Positions 36,135 through 45,714 of a stretch of 64,000 bases of DNA are shown piece by piece (the stretch's first letter is position 1; each line of letters opens with the position of its first letter). Under the pieces are notes generated by a model. That model ran no database searches. It saw only the letters and a program-made list of their open reading frames with translations, and was not told the origin of the DNA. Origin of the DNA: an uncultured Erysipelotrichaceae bacterium. GTDB lineage: Bacteria; Bacillota_I; Bacilli_A; Erysipelotrichales; Erysipelotrichaceae. The stretch is from positions 1-64,000 of the forward strand of contig OMYM01000045.1 in the NCBI GenBank assembly GCA_900315225.1. Reading direction: 5' to 3'. The position numbers were made by a program, and so were the translations under genes.

Positions 36135-36340
36135 TTGCCGTGTTGAAAAAGAACATTAGCCGCAAAGACATGACTTTAGAGAGACGGGGGATGGTGGAAC
36201 TCGTTGCATGGATGACGGCGACTCAGCTTTGGAGCGGACCGTCGGCGGGACGTTACAGCCGCGTTAAGCGTGCGCCAGTGGCGCAAACTAAGGTGGTACC
36301 GCGTGTTCAACGTCCTTAGACAAGGGCGTTTTCTATTTTT
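36135..36340 (+). promoter_or_regulatory. T-box riboswitch, leucine specific
   Basis: The antiterminator T-box AAGGTGGTACCGCG is at 36290-36303. The likely specifier is CTC (Leu) at 36200-36202, in a GGAACTCG context like the Tyr leader at 2.9 kb. The terminator stem AACGTCCTT (36309-36317) pairs with AAGGGCGTT (36322-36330; one G-U pair), followed by T-rich sequence. Gene context (leuS) agrees with the codon. Confidence 0.9.
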
Positions 36341-36376
36341 GGCGATGTATTATATTCACAAGGAGGATATATTCAA

Positions 36377-38776
36377 ATGACTTATGACCATAAATCCATA
36401 GAATCTAAATGGCGTGGTTTCTGGGAAAAGAACAAAGTCTTTAAGACAGACATTCATGATTTTTCCAAGCCGAAATTCTATGCGCTTGACATGTTTCCGT
36501 ATCCAAGCGGCGCCGGACTTCACGTTGGCCATCCTGAAGGGTATACGGCGACAGACATTGTTTCGCGCAAGAAGAGGATGGAGGGATACAATGTCCTTCA
36601 TCCAATGGGTTTTGACTCATTCGGGCTTCCTGCCGAGCAGTATGCCATCAAGACTGGAAAGCATCCCGCAGGTTTTACCGAAGCAAACATTGAGATTTTC
36701 ACAAATCAGTTGAAAAACATTGGCTTTTCATATGATTGGGACAGGCAAGTCTCTACTTGCGACCCTGCGTACTATAAATGGACACAGTATATTTTCAAGC
36801 TTCTCTTTGAAGATGGCTTGGCTAAGTGCATTGACATGCCTGTGAACTGGTGCGAGGAGCTTGGGACAGTCTTGGCAAACGATGAAATCATTGACGGAAA
36901 GAGTGAACGTGGAGGTTATCCGGTCGTCCGCAAGAATATGCGGCAATGGGTAATCGACATTGTCAAGTATGCCGAACGTCTGTTGGATGGCCTGGATGAA
37001 ATCGACTGGCCAGAGAGCACGAAGGAAATGCAGAGAAACTGGATTGGCAAGTCTATTGGTGCTCATGTGGTTTTCAAGATCGATGGCTTTGAGGATTCAT
37101 TCACGGTGTTTACGACAAGGTGCGATACATTGTTTGGCGCAACGTATTGCGTGCTTGCGCCTGAGCATAGGCTGGTTGAGAAGATTGCCTCGCCTGAGCA
37201 AAGGGATGAGGTTAACGCATATGTCAAGATGTGCGCTACGAAGAGCGAATTGGAGAGAACCGAGCTGAACAAGGACAAGACAGGCGTTTTCACAGGCGCC
37301 TATGCGGTGAATCCTGTCAACGGCAAGAAGATTCCAATCTGGATCAGCGACTATGTCCTTGCGACATATGGGACAGGCGCAATCATGGCGGTTCCCGCGC
37401 ATGATACGCGTGACTATGAATTCGCAAAGAAATTTGGCCTGGAGATCATCCCTGTCCTCGAAGGTGGCGATGTCAGCGTTGAGGCGTACACAGAGGATGG
37501 AACGCATATCAATTCCGACTTTATCAATGGCATGAACAAGGAAGATGCCATTGACACAATGATTGCCTGGCTACAGGAGAGGGGACTGGGCGAAAAGAAG
37601 GTGAACTACCGCTTGCGCGAGTGGATCTTCGCGCGCCAGAGATACTGGGGCGAGCCCATTCCCGTCATTCATTTGGAAAATGGTGACATGGTTTCGCTTT
37701 CCGATGACCAGCTTCCCTTGATTCTTCCTGAGCTTGACGACTACAAGCCTTCCAAGACGGGTTCACCGCTGGATAAGGCAACTGATTGGGTTAATGTCGA
37801 GGTGGATGGCGTCAAGGGCAAGCGCGAGACGAGTACGATGCCTGGATCGGCAGGATCCAGCTGGTATTTCTTGCGCTACATCGACCCGGACAACGACAAT
37901 GCCATTGCCGACTATGAACTTTTAAAGCACTGGATGCCTGTCGATTTGTACGTAGGCGGTCCAGAGCATGCCGTTGGGCATTTGCTTTATAGCCGCATGT
38001 GGAACAATTTCCTTTATGACAAGGGACTTGTCCCAGTCAAGGAACCGTTTGCGAAACTGGTTCACCAAGGAATGATCCTTGGAGCAAACGGAATCAAGAT
38101 GGGCAAGCGTTTCCCTGAATATATCGTTGATCCAAATGAGATCGTGGAACGCTATGGCGCCGATACATTGCGTGTATACGAGATGTTCATGGGTCCTTTG
38201 GAAGCATCCAAGCCTTGGAGCGAGCAGGGTGTCGATGGCGCGCACAAGTGGCTCGACAGGGTCTATAGGCTTGCCATGGAGCAGCCGGACAAGATCACCG
38301 ACGAGCCTACGCCTGAACTGGAGTATTCCTTTAACTTCACAATCAAGAAGGTTGGCGAGGATATTGATGCGCTGGCTTTCAACACAGCGATTTCCCAGAT
38401 GATGATTTTCATCAACGACTGCTACAAGGCCAACAAAGTAAACCGTGGCATGTTGATCGACTTCATCAAGATTCTTTCGCCGTTTGCGCCTCATCTGTGC
38501 GAGGAGATCTTCTCTGCATATACGGGCAAGCCTACGCTTGCCTATGAGCCATGGCCTTCCTATGATGAACAGGCACTGGATAGAAACAGCGTCACAGTTG
38601 TTGTCCAGGTCAATGGAAAACTGCGCGGAAGGATCTCTTGTGCAAAGGATGCTGCCAAGGAAACGATTGAGAAAGAAGCGCTTTCCTTGGATAGCGTCAA
38701 GCCGTTCGTTGAAGGCAAGTCCATTCGTAAGATCATTGTCGTTCCGAACAAGATCATCAACATCGTTGTTGGCTAA
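36377..38776 (+). CDS. leuS: Leucyl-tRNA synthetase with deviant KMSKS loop
   Basis: 799 residues, usual bacterial length. HIGH appears as [12 protein letters not shown] near residue 50; a CP1 editing domain spans roughly residues 220-400 with the Asp-rich segment ending [13 protein letters not shown]. The KMSKS motif reads KMGKR (in [18 protein letters not shown]), keeping both lysines but changing the rest of the loop, which is one residue longer than in Bacillus. The anticodon-binding C-terminus is intact. An AGGAGG precedes the ATG. Controlled by the upstream Leu T-box. Confidence 0.96.
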   Translation: MTYDHKSIESKWRGFWEKNKVFKTDIHDFSKPKFYALDMFPYPSGAGLHVGHPEGYTATDIVSRKKRMEGYNVLHPMGFDSFGLPAEQYAIKTGKHPAGFTEANIEIFTNQLKNIGFSYDWDRQVSTCDPAYYKWTQYIFKLLFEDGLAKCIDMPVNWCEELGTVLANDEIIDGKSERGGYPVVRKNMRQWVIDIVKYAERLLDGLDEIDWPESTKEMQRNWIGKSIGAHVVFKIDGFEDSFTVFTTRCDTLFGATYCVLAPEHRLVEKIASPEQRDEVNAYVKMCATKSELERTELNKDKTGVFTGAYAVNPVNGKKIPIWISDYVLATYGTGAIMAVPAHDTRDYEFAKKFGLEIIPVLEGGDVSVEAYTEDGTHINSDFINGMNKEDAIDTMIAWLQERGLGEKKVNYRLREWIFARQRYWGEPIPVIHLENGDMVSLSDDQLPLILPELDDYKPSKTGSPLDKATDWVNVEVDGVKGKRETSTMPGSAGSSWYFLRYIDPDNDNAIADYELLKHWMPVDLYVGGPEHAVGHLLYSRMWNNFLYDKGLVPVKEPFAKLVHQGMILGANGIKMGKRFPEYIVDPNEIVERYGADTLRVYEMFMGPLEASKPWSEQGVDGAHKWLDRVYRLAMEQPDKITDEPTPELEYSFNFTIKKVGEDIDALAFNTAISQMMIFINDCYKANKVNRGMLIDFIKILSPFAPHLCEEIFSAYTGKPTLAYEPWPSYDEQALDRNSVTVVVQVNGKLRGRISCAKDAAKETIEKEALSLDSVKPFVEGKSIRKIIVVPNKIINIVVG

Positions 38777-38779
38777 ATT

Positions 38780-38812
38780 AAGCCGGGCAGTTGAAAGCTG
38801 TCCGGTTTTTCT
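38780..38812 (+). terminator. Terminator of leuS
   Basis: AGCCGGGCAG (to 38790) pairs with CTGTCCGG (38798 onward, one G-U pair), loop TTGAAAG, followed by TTTTT. The loop doubles as the -35 box of the scpA promoter. Confidence 0.88.
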
Positions 38813-38819
38813 CTATAAT
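38791..38819 (+). promoter_or_regulatory. Promoter of scpA-scpB, embedded in the leuS terminator
   Basis: TTGAAA at 38791-38796 (terminator loop), 17-bp spacer, perfect TATAAT at 38814-38819. The predicted start of transcription (about 38826) is only about 5 bases before the scpA ATG at 38831. Confidence 0.8.
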
Positions 38820-38830
38820 TCACTCTGCTT

Positions 38831-39568
38831 ATGGAAGAATTCAAGGTGACGATCAATCAGTTTGACGGTCCGCTGGATCTGATGCTGCATTTGATCAAGG
38901 AAAAAGAGCTGGATCTACTAGATCTGGACATCAATGAGCTTACCGACCAGTATATCGCTTACCTGCAATCGATGGAGACACTGCACTTGGAGATTGCGGG
39001 GGAGTATTTGGTGGAAATGGCCACATTGATCGAATATAAATCGCGCCGGATGCTGCCATCGAAAAAAGACGAAATCGATGAGATCGAGGAAGATCCTCAG
39101 AAGGTACTTGTGCAAAGGTTGCTTGAATATCAACGGTACAAGGAAGCAACACAAGGGTTGTCCGAGCTGTACAATGCGAGGCAGTTGCGCATGGGAAAGC
39201 CTTTGAGCGCCAAGGCCGATGAATGGATGAAGACCGATGAGTCTTCCGCAAAGTTTAAGGGGAATCCATACATGTTAATGAAGGCGATGCAACGATGCCT
39301 GATGCGCTCTCACCTTGGCGCAACAGTTGAGACGAAATACACTGCCAAGGAATTGTCACTGGAGGACAGGGAACTCGTTGTCCGGGCACGTTTGCTAGAC
39401 CTTCCAGATACGTTTCCGTTCAAGACATTGCTGGAGGACTGCACGGATCTCCAGATGGTTATCGTCACGTTCCTTGCTGTCTTGGATCTTGCGCGCCTGC
39501 ATATCCTGTATTTCACAGTGGACGAGAACGAGAATATTTGGTTTAGCAAGGGAGGGCTTGTGCAATGA
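38831..39568 (+). CDS. scpA: Segregation and condensation protein A
   Basis: 245 residues. Kleisin of the SMC-ScpA-ScpB condensin: N-terminal helical domain (FDGPLDLMLHLIKEKELDLLDLDINELTDQY is typical), a linker, and a C-terminal winged helix with LAVLDLARLHIL. It links SMC heads and recruits ScpB. No Shine-Dalgarno sequence precedes the ATG and the promoter is so close that the mRNA is probably leaderless. It overlaps scpB by 4 bp. Confidence 0.96.
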   Translation: MEEFKVTINQFDGPLDLMLHLIKEKELDLLDLDINELTDQYIAYLQSMETLHLEIAGEYLVEMATLIEYKSRRMLPSKKDEIDEIEEDPQKVLVQRLLEYQRYKEATQGLSELYNARQLRMGKPLSAKADEWMKTDESSAKFKGNPYMLMKAMQRCLMRSHLGATVETKYTAKELSLEDRELVVRARLLDLPDTFPFKTLLEDCTDLQMVIVTFLAVLDLARLHILYFTVDENENIWFSKGGLVQ

Positions 39569-40179
39569 CTCAGGCAGTTGTCGAGCAAAATTCGCTTGAC
39601 CTGGAATTCGCGAATGAACAGAAAAACGAGGAGGGATTTCTACACTTGGCGGGAATCTTGGAGGGATTGTTGTTCTTGACGGGCGATGAAGGAATAACAC
39701 TTTCGCAGGCAATGGACACTCTTGGCACTGGAAAAGAGTATACCGAAAAGATGTTTAGTCATTTGATGCAGTTGTATTCCTGTGATGAAAGGGGAATCGA
39801 GGTTGCACGTTTTGGCGAAACATACAAGTTTTTGTCGAAGACATATGTGCATGAGTCTGCCAAGAAGCTATTTCAGCTTTCAAAGGAAAGCAAGCTTTCG
39901 CAAGCAGCGCTAGAGACGCTTGCGATCATAGCGTACAAGCAGCCAGTAACGCGGGTGGAAATCGAGGAGATCCGCGGCGTAAGCTCAGATGTCATGATTC
40001 GCAAGCTTGAGTCAAGGGGACTGATCAAGGAAGATGGACGTTCCGATGCGCCTGGAAGACCATTCCTGTACTCTGTCACCGATGAGTTCATGGATTCTTT
40101 CTCCTTGGCGAGCTTGGACGAGCTTCCCGAATTGCCGCAGTTTAAGACGGAGGATGAGAGTGATGATCTCTTTAATTAA
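39565..40179 (+). CDS. scpB: Segregation and condensation protein B
   Basis: 204 residues with two winged-helix domains. ALETLAIIAYKQPVTRVEIEEIRGVSSD is the ScpB signature, followed by ESRGLIKEDGRSDAPGRPFLYSVTD. Dimer that binds ScpA. The N-terminal 25 residues are variable. Translationally coupled to scpA by a 4-bp overlap, and its 3' end overlaps the next gene by 17 bp. Confidence 0.96.
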   Translation: MTQAVVEQNSLDLEFANEQKNEEGFLHLAGILEGLLFLTGDEGITLSQAMDTLGTGKEYTEKMFSHLMQLYSCDERGIEVARFGETYKFLSKTYVHESAKKLFQLSKESKLSQAALETLAIIAYKQPVTRVEIEEIRGVSSDVMIRKLESRGLIKEDGRSDAPGRPFLYSVTDEFMDSFSLASLDELPELPQFKTEDESDDLFN

Positions 40180-40639
40180 AAAAGCAATCCTGGTCATTGC
40201 CATGGTTTTCGCCGGGTGTGCCGGAGAGTCGGTGCAAAAAGAACAGCATGAGACAAAAGAACCGGCAGAGGAAATTGCCGCAAAGATTGGCTTGACCGAC
40301 TATGTCGAGGTCAAAAGTCGTGTTGTCAAGGGCGCTTTTTTTCAATCTGAAGATGTCGATGCGGTTGCTACGGTTTTCCAGAGTGCAAAGGAAGGGGATG
40401 CCAACCTTGTCGGTGTTTTTATCAGCGATGACACCGAGAATGTCATTGCGCACTTGAGGACATATCTAATCAACTTGAAGAATGAGATGCAGTATAGTCA
40501 TCCTGACCAGGTTTTTAAAATATCCAATGCCGTGATTGAAAGCGATGACAGGATGATTATTCTTGTCGTTGCGGAAAATATTGAAGGATCCAAGTCTGCC
40601 GCAAGATCAGTGCTTGGGATTGAAGGAGGAAAGAAATGA
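40163..40639 (+). CDS. Small lipoprotein, DUF4358-like
   Basis: 158 residues from ATG 40163 ([19 protein letters not shown]), chosen for GGAGG 9 bases upstream. A type II signal ends in the lipobox VFAGC (Cys19). The mature part, with [23 protein letters not shown] and [18 protein letters not shown], resembles DUF4358 lipoproteins, whose function is not known to me. It overlaps scpB upstream and purB by 4 bp downstream, so it is part of this operon. Confidence 0.78.
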   Translation: MISLIKKAILVIAMVFAGCAGESVQKEQHETKEPAEEIAAKIGLTDYVEVKSRVVKGAFFQSEDVDAVATVFQSAKEGDANLVGVFISDDTENVIAHLRTYLINLKNEMQYSHPDQVFKISNAVIESDDRMIILVVAENIEGSKSAARSVLGIEGGKK

Positions 40640-41931
40640 TTGAACGTTATTCCAGAAGCCAGATGCGCGACATCTGGACAGAAGAAGCAAAGTTTCAGGC
40701 GTGGCTTGAGGTAGAGATTCTAATTGACGAGGCTTGGGCAATGCTTGGCGAAATTCCTATGGAGGATGTAGAGAAAATCAAGGCGGACGCTAGGTTTTCA
40801 GTTGACAGGATTCTTGAGATCGAGCAAGAGACCAGGCATGACGTTGTTGCGTTTACCAGATGCGTATCTGAGAGCCTTGGCGATGAAAAGAAATGGATTC
40901 ATTATGGCGTGACAAGCACGGACATCGTGGATACCGCAAATGGCTTGCGGTTTAAGAAAGCCAATGCTATTTTGCGCCAAGACATTCTTGCCTTCATGGA
41001 GATATTGAAGGAAAATGCGTTAAAGTACAAAGATACTGTCATGATGGGAAGGACACATGGCGTCCATGCGGAAATTACGACATTTGGCATGAAGTTTGCC
41101 TTATGGCATGAGGAAATGAAACGTAATCTGGAAAGGTTCGACATGGCTGCCGCCGATGTCGAAGCTGGCAAGATCTCTGGCGCTGTTGGAACATTCGCGA
41201 ATATTCCTCCGTTTGTACAGGATTATGTCTGCGATAAGCTTGGCATTCATTCGGCTGCTATCTCCACCCAGGTCCTACAAAGAGACAGACACGCGCATTA
41301 TTTCGCTGTCCTCGCCTTGATTGCTTCCACGATTGAGCAGATGGCAACGGAAGTTCGCCATCTACAGAGAACCGAGGTTCGTGAAGCGGAAGAGCGCTTC
41401 AACAAGGGGCAGAAGGGAAGTTCCGCCATGCCGCACAAAAGAAATCCAATTGGGTCCGAGAATATGTGCGGGTGCGCGCGCATCATGCATGGATATATGA
41501 TGACTGCTTACGAAGATGTTCCGCTTTGGCATGAACGCGATATTTCTCATTCCTCGGTCGAGAGAATCATTGCGCCAGATGCAACGGAATTGCTTGACTA
41601 CATGCTTTATCGTTTTGGCAATATCCTAAAAAACCTCACGGTCTTTCCAGAGAATATGAAAAAGAACATCTGGCTGACCAATGGCGTTATCTTTTCCCAA
41701 AGATTCATGTTGAAGTTGGTGGAAAAAGGATGGACTCGCGAAAAGGCATACGACACCGTGCAACCCCAGGCAATCAAGGCATGGGAGAACAATCTCAGTT
41801 TCCGCGCGCTCATGGAGTCTGTTCCAGAGGTTGTGGAAGCTTTGACAAATGAAGAAATCGAAGAATGCTTTGACACAAGCTATCATATTCGCCGCATTGA
41901 CGAAATCTATCGTCGTGCAGGAATCCTTTGA
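40636..41931 (+). CDS. purB: Adenylosuccinate lyase
   Basis: 431 residues. Fumarase/aspartase-superfamily enzyme for two purine steps: SAICAR to AICAR and adenylosuccinate to AMP. The superfamily signature is [17 protein letters not shown] (about residues 260-276), with the catalytic Ser in the flexible loop; the substrate segment [12 protein letters not shown] is also present. GGAGG lies 8 bases before the ATG. Nearby purA (opposite strand) completes the IMP-to-AMP branch. Confidence 0.97.
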   Translation: MIERYSRSQMRDIWTEEAKFQAWLEVEILIDEAWAMLGEIPMEDVEKIKADARFSVDRILEIEQETRHDVVAFTRCVSESLGDEKKWIHYGVTSTDIVDTANGLRFKKANAILRQDILAFMEILKENALKYKDTVMMGRTHGVHAEITTFGMKFALWHEEMKRNLERFDMAAADVEAGKISGAVGTFANIPPFVQDYVCDKLGIHSAAISTQVLQRDRHAHYFAVLALIASTIEQMATEVRHLQRTEVREAEERFNKGQKGSSAMPHKRNPIGSENMCGCARIMHGYMMTAYEDVPLWHERDISHSSVERIIAPDATELLDYMLYRFGNILKNLTVFPENMKKNIWLTNGVIFSQRFMLKLVEKGWTREKAYDTVQPQAIKAWENNLSFRALMESVPEVVEALTNEEIEECFDTSYHIRRIDEIYRRAGIL

Positions 41932-41940
41932 TGCATAATA

Positions 41941-41970
41941 AAAGATCCACTTGCATGGATCTTTTTTATT
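41941..41970 (+). terminator. Terminator of the scpA-purB operon
   Basis: AAAGATCCA (41941-41949) pairs with TGGATCTTT (41956-41964), followed by TTTT. It ends against the cutC stop codon. Confidence 0.88.
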
Positions 41971-42727
41971 TATTTGCTTCCATTAACATGCTTGCGTCTT
42001 CGCGGGTGAAGACACGTTGGCGGGCATCGGAAAGTGCCATGATAGCACGCCTGATGTTGGCACTGGAAACAGCGTAATAATCCGCTGCGTCATGCAGTGT
42101 GGCTTTGGCGCTCATGTGTATTTGCGAACACCATGTCTTTGTGACAATGTGGCGGATGTTTGCGCTTGTAACGCCTCCTCCCGGGAGAAAGGCAATCTGG
42201 TCACCATAAGTCTTCTGGAGACGGGAAATGGCAGGGATGCCTTGCTGCGCCGATTCAGCGCATCCTTTCAACAAGATCCTATCCACATGGCATTGTATCA
42301 GAGAAACTGTCGCTTCATCGCAATCTCTCGCCTGGTCAAACGCCATGTGGAAAACTGCTTCTTTTCCATAGCCATGGCATATATCTACCATGGCTTTTGC
42401 GAATGGTTCATCGACAGTGTTTTCTTCCGTCAGACAGCCAAAGGCAATCCCGTTTGCGCCATTTTCCAATAACCATCTTGCGTCCGCAAGCATTGTTTCT
42501 TTTTCCCGTGGATTGTAGACAAATCCAGCAGGGCGCGGTCGAACCATGCATATGATGGGAAGTGAGGTGAGTTTACGCGCTGTTAACAAAGTCCCGGGGC
42601 TTGGCGTAAGTCCGCCAAGCTCCATGGAGTTATTTAGCTCAATGCGGTCGATTTCTTTGAAGGCAATAATGGTTTCAATGTCCCTGATGGAACCAGCGCA
42701 TATTTCTAAGATTATGCCATTGATCAT
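41966..42727 (-). CDS. cutC: CutC-family protein
   Basis: 253 residues from ATG 42727 (MINGIILEICAGSI); an upstream in-frame start would lie inside purA. TIM-barrel protein with CutC features: ELNNSMELGGLTPSPG, MVRPRPAGFVY, GFVYNPRE, VFHMAFDQ and LPGGGVTSAN. CutC was linked to copper tolerance, but its biochemical role is unsettled. Its start codon overlaps the purA stop (ATGA), so it is translated from the purA message. Confidence 0.92.
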   Translation of the reverse strand: MINGIILEICAGSIRDIETIIAFKEIDRIELNNSMELGGLTPSPGTLLTARKLTSLPIICMVRPRPAGFVYNPREKETMLADARWLLENGANGIAFGCLTEENTVDEPFAKAMVDICHGYGKEAVFHMAFDQARDCDEATVSLIQCHVDRILLKGCAESAQQGIPAISRLQKTYGDQIAFLPGGGVTSANIRHIVTKTWCSQIHMSAKATLHDAADYYAVSSANIRRAIMALSDARQRVFTREDASMLMEANK

Positions 42728-44004
42728 ATCAGATCGTGCAATACGATGTTTCCTTCGCGTTCTGGTGAAACAGAAACGAGCGAGATTGGTGTCTTGCAGT
42801 AATCCTCGATGAAACGGATATATTCTTGGCATGTGTCAGGCAAGTCTTCAAATTGGCGGATGCCAGAAATATCTTCGTGCCATCCTTGCATTATCTTGTA
42901 TACGGGTATGGCTTTTGCGTATTTTTCCAAAGAAGCAGGGACAGACTCGATGACTTGTCCATCGATTTCGTAACCAGTCAACACGGGGATTTCATCGAAG
43001 CCAGATAATATGTCGATCTTTGTAAGAGCGATGTCCGTCAGGCCGTTGATGCGGCATGCTTGTTTCACAACTGGCAAATCAAGCCAGCCGCAACGTCGCG
43101 GCCTGCCTGTAGTTGCGCCATATTCGCCACCTTTTTCCCGCAATTTTTCGCCTATTTCATTGATTTGCTCTGTCACAAAAGGACCTGAGCCAACTCTAGT
43201 CGAGTAAGCCTTGACAACGCCTATGACACGCTTTAGATATCGCGGGGAGATTCCAGCGCCTTCGCATACCCCTGCTATGGTTGGCGATGAAGAGGTAACG
43301 AACGGATATACGCCATAATTGATATCCAGCATGTTTGCCTGCGCTCCCTCGAACAAAACCGTCTTGTCTTCTTCCAAGGCATTGTTCACCAAGTCGACCG
43401 CATCGATGGTCATCGGTAGAAGTCTCTTTCTGACTTGGGCGAATTGTGCAAGCATCTCATCATAGACAAATGGTTCGCCTCCGTAGATCTTTACAATGAT
43501 TTCGTTTTTCATGGCAAGGGTTGCCTTGAGCTTGGCGGAAAAAGAATTCCAGTCTTCAAGGTCGCATACGCGCAAGCCGATTCTTGTATATTTGTCGGAA
43601 TAACACGGTCCGATGCCGTTCTTTGTCGTTCCGATCTTGTTGTTTGTGCGAGCTTCTTCCAGTTCGTCTAGCCTTACATGATATGGCATGAGAAGATGGG
43701 CGCGTCCGCTGACCTTGACATGGTCGCAAGGGCATCCTTGTGACTCCAGAGTGTCGATTTCCTTGAAAAGGACGAAGGGATTGACGACAACCCCGGGTCC
43801 GATGACACATAAGGCATCCTGATTGAGAATGCCGGATGGAAGAAGGTGCAGAATTGTCTTTTGACCATTGACAACCACCGTGTGCCCGGCGTTGTTTCCG
43901 CCTTGGAAGCGAACAACCATGTCGGTGCGCTTGCCAAGGAGGTCGACAACCTTGCCTTTGCCTTCATCGCCCCATTGGGCGCCTACCACTACATATCCAG
44001 CCAT
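42724..44004 (-). CDS. purA: Adenylosuccinate synthetase
   Basis: 426 residues. GTP-dependent first step from IMP to AMP. GAQWGDEGKGKVVDLL at the N-terminus carries the catalytic Asp, NAGHT the catalytic His, and TTGRPRRCGWLDL and TKIDILSGFDE the C-terminal signatures. AAAGGAGAA precedes the ATG. Followed directly by cutC; convergent with purB. Confidence 0.97.
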   Translation of the reverse strand: MAGYVVVGAQWGDEGKGKVVDLLGKRTDMVVRFQGGNNAGHTVVVNGQKTILHLLPSGILNQDALCVIGPGVVVNPFVLFKEIDTLESQGCPCDHVKVSGRAHLLMPYHVRLDELEEARTNNKIGTTKNGIGPCYSDKYTRIGLRVCDLEDWNSFSAKLKATLAMKNEIIVKIYGGEPFVYDEMLAQFAQVRKRLLPMTIDAVDLVNNALEEDKTVLFEGAQANMLDINYGVYPFVTSSSPTIAGVCEGAGISPRYLKRVIGVVKAYSTRVGSGPFVTEQINEIGEKLREKGGEYGATTGRPRRCGWLDLPVVKQACRINGLTDIALTKIDILSGFDEIPVLTGYEIDGQVIESVPASLEKYAKAIPVYKIMQGWHEDISGIRQFEDLPDTCQEYIRFIEDYCKTPISLVSVSPEREGNIVLHDLI

Positions 44005-44136
44005 AATGAATTTCTCCTTTGCTTAATAACTGCACTATCATATCACATTGCTGAAGAGGGGCATATGAGAAGAAAAATCATTTTTACGCTTTTATGTGTG
44101 TTTGTTGTAGAATATAGAACGTGTGAGGTGAAAATA

Positions 44137-44979
44137 ATGAGTGAAAACAAAAACGCAAGCAATTGTAATCACGTATGCGAGGGATGCAAAGTCTCTGATT
44201 GTGCATCTAGGTCGGCGCAAAGCTTTCGCATTGAGCCGAGTCCTCGTAGCAGGATTGGAAAGATTATTGGAGTCGTGTCAGGCAAGGGAGGCGTTGGAAA
44301 ATCTTTTGTTACGAGCATGTTGGCTGCAGAGATGGCAAGAAGAGGGTATCATGCGGCCGTGTTGGACGGAGATATTACCGGACCTAGCCAGGCGCGTTCA
44401 TTTGGCATTCATGAGAAAGCGATGGGCGATGGCGAGTTGATCCATCCGGCGCGCACAAAAAACAATATCCAGGTTCTGAGTACCAACATGTTGCTTGATG
44501 CCGAAGATCAGCCAGTGATCTGGCGCGGACCGGTTGTTGCAGGCTTGTTGAAGCAATTCTATCAAGAAGCTTTTTGGGATGATGTCGACTACATGTTTGT
44601 CGACCTTCCTCCAGGAACAGGAGATGTTCCCTTGACATTGTTCCAAAGCATTCCCTTGGACGGAATCATTATTGTGACTAGTCCGCAGGAATTGGTTTCC
44701 ATGGTAGTCGCCAAGGCGATCAACATGGCGCGCATGATGGATATCAAGATCCTTGGCCTGATTGAAAACATGGCGTATGTCGTCTGCCCATGCTGTGGCG
44801 AAAGATTCAAGGTGTTTGGCGAGTCACATATCAACGAAATCGCCGACAAGCATGGCTTGCCTGTGCTGGCGAGCATTCCCTTGGATCCACGCATTGCTCA
44901 ATGCAGCGACAATGGCACAATAGAGGATTTGAAGATCGAAGCACTGGATCCAGCGGCGGATTTCATTGAGAAAATGTAG
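44137..44979 (+). CDS. Mrp/NBP35-type Fe-S cluster carrier ATPase
   Basis: 280 residues from ATG 44137, which has GAGGTGA upstream; longer in-frame extensions run into the purA promoter region. Deviant Walker A GVVSGKGGVGKSFVTS and LDGDITGPSQAR mark the Mrp family, with DLPPGTGDVPLTL and a CPCC motif (VVCPCCGERF) that binds the bridging cluster. The short N-terminal leader has four cysteines (CNHVCEGCKVSDC), like a small extra cluster site. Probably delivers Fe-S clusters to enzymes such as IspG and IspH; this link is inference. Confidence 0.9.
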   Translation: MSENKNASNCNHVCEGCKVSDCASRSAQSFRIEPSPRSRIGKIIGVVSGKGGVGKSFVTSMLAAEMARRGYHAAVLDGDITGPSQARSFGIHEKAMGDGELIHPARTKNNIQVLSTNMLLDAEDQPVIWRGPVVAGLLKQFYQEAFWDDVDYMFVDLPPGTGDVPLTLFQSIPLDGIIIVTSPQELVSMVVAKAINMARMMDIKILGLIENMAYVVCPCCGERFKVFGESHINEIADKHGLPVLASIPLDPRIAQCSDNGTIEDLKIEALDPAADFIEKM

Positions 44980-45036
44980 GTGTTCACACATCCTTCACCT
45001 TGACGATGTAGCATAATTACGCAAAAGGAGAACGAT

Positions 45037-45714
45037 ATGACGAAGATACTGATTGTAGACGATGAACAGAAGATCCGTGAGATGATCCGCAAATACGCCA
45101 AGCACGAAGGCTTTGAGACAGACGAGGCATCCGATGGGATGGTGGCAGTGGAAAAGTGCGAGACATCGCGGTATGACCTTGTCATCATGGATGTCATGAT
45201 GCCGAACCTCGATGGTTTTTCCGCTGTCAAGCAGATCAAGAAGACGCAGCCAGGCCTTCCTTTCATCATGTTGAGCGCGCTAGGGGAGGAATACGACCGT
45301 GTGCATGGCTTTGACGTGGGGGTGGATGACTATGTCGTCAAGCCTTTTTCGCCAAAGGAACTGATGATGCGTATCCATGCGATCCTAAAGCGTGTAAATT
45401 CCTCGGGAATCGTTGGCGAAACTTTGACGGCAGAGGGGCTTGTGATCGACTATACCGCAAGGACAGTTTCCATTGACGGCAAACGCATACAGCTGTCGCC
45501 GAAGGAATATGAGCTTCTGGTCTATCTTGCCCGCAACGCTGGTATCGCGTTGACGCGCGAGCAATTGTTGCAAAACGTCTGGGGATATGATTTCTTTGGG
45601 GACGACAGGACATTGGATACACATATCAAACTTCTGCGCAAGAACCTTGGCGAGTATGCCAAATACATTGTTACATTGAGAGGGGTAGGATATCGCTTTG
45701 AAAAGACAAATTAG
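45037..45714 (+). CDS. OmpR-family response regulator (second pair)
   Basis: 225 residues. Receiver with DDEQ, phospho-acceptor Asp in LVIMDVMMP and Lys in VVKPFSP, then a winged helix ending VTLRGVGYRFEKTN. Similar throughout to the regulator at 30 kb, suggesting an old duplication of the pair. AAAGGAGAA lies 7 bases before the ATG. Overlaps its kinase by 17 bp. Confidence 0.95.
   Translation: MTKILIVDDEQKIREMIRKYAKHEGFETDEASDGMVAVEKCETSRYDLVIMDVMMPNLDGFSAVKQIKKTQPGLPFIMLSALGEEYDRVHGFDVGVDDYVVKPFSPKELMMRIHAILKRVNSSGIVGETLTAEGLVIDYTARTVSIDGKRIQLSPKEYELLVYLARNAGIALTREQLLQNVWGYDFFGDDRTLDTHIKLLRKNLGEYAKYIVTLRGVGYRFEKTN

Noticed and set aside
40034-40160. Upstream extension of the DUF4358-like lipoprotein
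   Set aside because: The extension lies inside scpB in another frame; the lipoprotein signal peptide begins at 40163.
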